From Anaerolineaceae bacterium (GTDB lineage: Bacteria; Chloroflexota; Anaerolineae; Anaerolineales; Anaerolineaceae), in NCBI GenBank assembly GCA_028714615.1, contig JAQTMA010000034.1, positions 18,672 to 26,066 of the forward strand: 7,395 nt of DNA, given 5' to 3'. Numbering within the stretch: the first letter of the stretch is position 1; every line of letters begins with the position of its first letter. A program made the translations under genes and the position numbers. The notes under the pieces are model-generated. The model was not told the DNA's origin. It made no database searches and saw only the letters and a program-made list of their open reading frames with translations. Below are positions 6,721-7,395 of the stretch, piece by piece.

Positions 6721-6748
6721 ATTATACTCGAAAGCGACATTTTGTCAA
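6721..6748 (-). promoter_or_regulatory. Consensus sigma-70-type promoter for infA
   Basis: Read on the - strand, TTGACA (6748-6743) and TATAAT (6726-6721) are both perfect consensus boxes, separated by 16 bp. The predicted transcription start is near 6714, giving a leader of about 100 nt before the infA ATG. The -35 box begins only 12 bp beyond the hairpin that follows 5S rRNA. Confidence 0.88.
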
Positions 6749-6759
6749 TTAAACGTGTA

Positions 6760-6785
6760 TGGGGCCACGAAAAAGCGTGGCCCCA
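6760..6785 (-). terminator. Hairpin after 5S rRNA, probable rRNA operon terminator
   Basis: A perfect 10-bp stem, TGGGGCCACG (6760-6769) with CGTGGCCCCA (6776-6785), closes a 6-nt loop that is CTTTTT on the - strand. It lies about 20 bases after the 5S 3' end, where an rRNA terminator belongs. The bases after it on the - strand are TACACGTTTAATT, not a solid U-run, so it may be inefficient or need a protein factor. T-rich sequence (CTTTTTCTTTTA) lies before the hairpin instead. Confidence 0.65.
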
Positions 6786-6805
6786 GAAGAGGTAAAAGAA
6801 AAAGT

Positions 6806-6925
6806 CTCTTGGCAACGACCTACTCTCCCAGGGGGTCGCCCCCCAAGTACCATCGGCGCTGGCGAGCTTAACGACCGGGTTCGGGATGAGACCGGGTGTA
6901 CCCTCGTCGCTCCAATCACCAAGAG
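6806..6925 (-). rRNA. rrf: 5S ribosomal RNA
   Basis: The - strand reads as 5S rRNA: CTCTTGGTG near the 5' end, the conserved CATCCCGAACC block, CGCCGATGGTACT, and GGGAGAGTAGGTCGTTGCC near the 3' end. Length is about 120 nt, as expected. The 5' and 3' ends pair through CTCTTGG/CCAAGAG (helix I), and the pairing continues outward: GTCTCTTGG (6804-6812) with CCAAGAGAC (6919-6927), then five A-T pairs past a one-base bulge. That extended stem is probably the processing helix in the precursor. Exact ends may be off by a few bases. Confidence 0.95.
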
Positions 6926-7008
6926 ACCTTTTTCACAAGGAAACCAAGACTTAAGAACAGCATAGGATGAATGTAAGTAGAAAAAGTACCAATTTCCCCG
7001 CATCACGG
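6926..7008 (-). other. 23S-5S spacer
   Basis: About 83 bp separate the 23S 3' end from 5S. I see no tRNA. A small stem, CCCG with CGGG around about 6997-7009, follows the 23S end. The spacer is AT-rich and otherwise carries only the outer arm of the 5S processing stem. Confidence 0.7.

Positions 7009-7395
<387 letters not shown>

Noticed and set aside
6759..6965. 68-codon open frame on the + strand
   Set aside because: It is antisense to 5S rRNA and the terminator hairpin, so the reading frame is accidental.
6926..7008. Possible tRNA gene between 23S and 5S
   Set aside because: No cloverleaf, T-loop (GTTCGA-type) or acceptor pairing is visible in the 83-bp spacer.

Overview
The window looks like chromosomal DNA from an anaerobic or facultatively anaerobic bacterium, roughly 55-60% GC. 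It carries a housekeeping block: the 3' end of an rRNA operon, infA, and a pyruvate:ferredoxin oxidoreductase (PFOR) locus. The two-LysM lipoprotein with a Pro/Thr-rich linker, the single-chain PFOR paired with a dihydroorotate-dehydrogenase-like gene, and the general style of the genes remind me of Chloroflexota (Anaerolineae-like). That placement is inference; a 23S or infA search would settle it. I see no mobile element, CRISPR array, tRNA or phage gene.

Layout, left to right. (1) Positions 1-1370, + strand: a strong sigma-70-type promoter (6-34), a LysM lipoprotein (101-769) and, 7 bp later, a Nudix hydrolase of the ADP-ribose pyrophosphatase type (777-1325). The unit is closed by a hairpin terminator. 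(2) Positions 1326-1625: a 300-bp non-coding region with three back-to-back short inverted repeats and a site resembling a Rex (NADH-sensing) operator, probably the control region of the next unit. (3) Positions 1626-6284, + strand: full-length PFOR (1193 aa), a perfect 15-bp intercistronic stem-loop, then a DHOD-like flavoprotein. (4) Positions 6306-6334: a symmetrical terminator between convergent units. (5) Positions 6356-7395, - strand: infA with its own near-consensus promoter, preceded upstream on the same strand by 5S rRNA and the 3' end of 23S rRNA, which runs off the right edge.

How the genes work together: PFOR links pyruvate to acetyl-CoA, CO2 and reduced ferredoxin (or flavodoxin). 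The DHOD-like gene downstream is probably co-transcribed and may be a redox flavoprotein, but its substrate cannot be read from sequence. The intercistronic hairpin could set the ratio of the two products. On the right, 23S, 5S and infA form a translation cluster in which the post-5S hairpin lacks a good U-tract and lies 12 bp from the infA promoter. The lipoprotein/Nudix pair has no obvious functional link to the PFOR locus.

I did not find a clearly new biological system. The best candidates for a second look are the DHOD-like protein with an altered active-site loop beside PFOR, the intercistronic stem-loop, and the inverted-repeat cluster with the Rex-like site upstream of PFOR.
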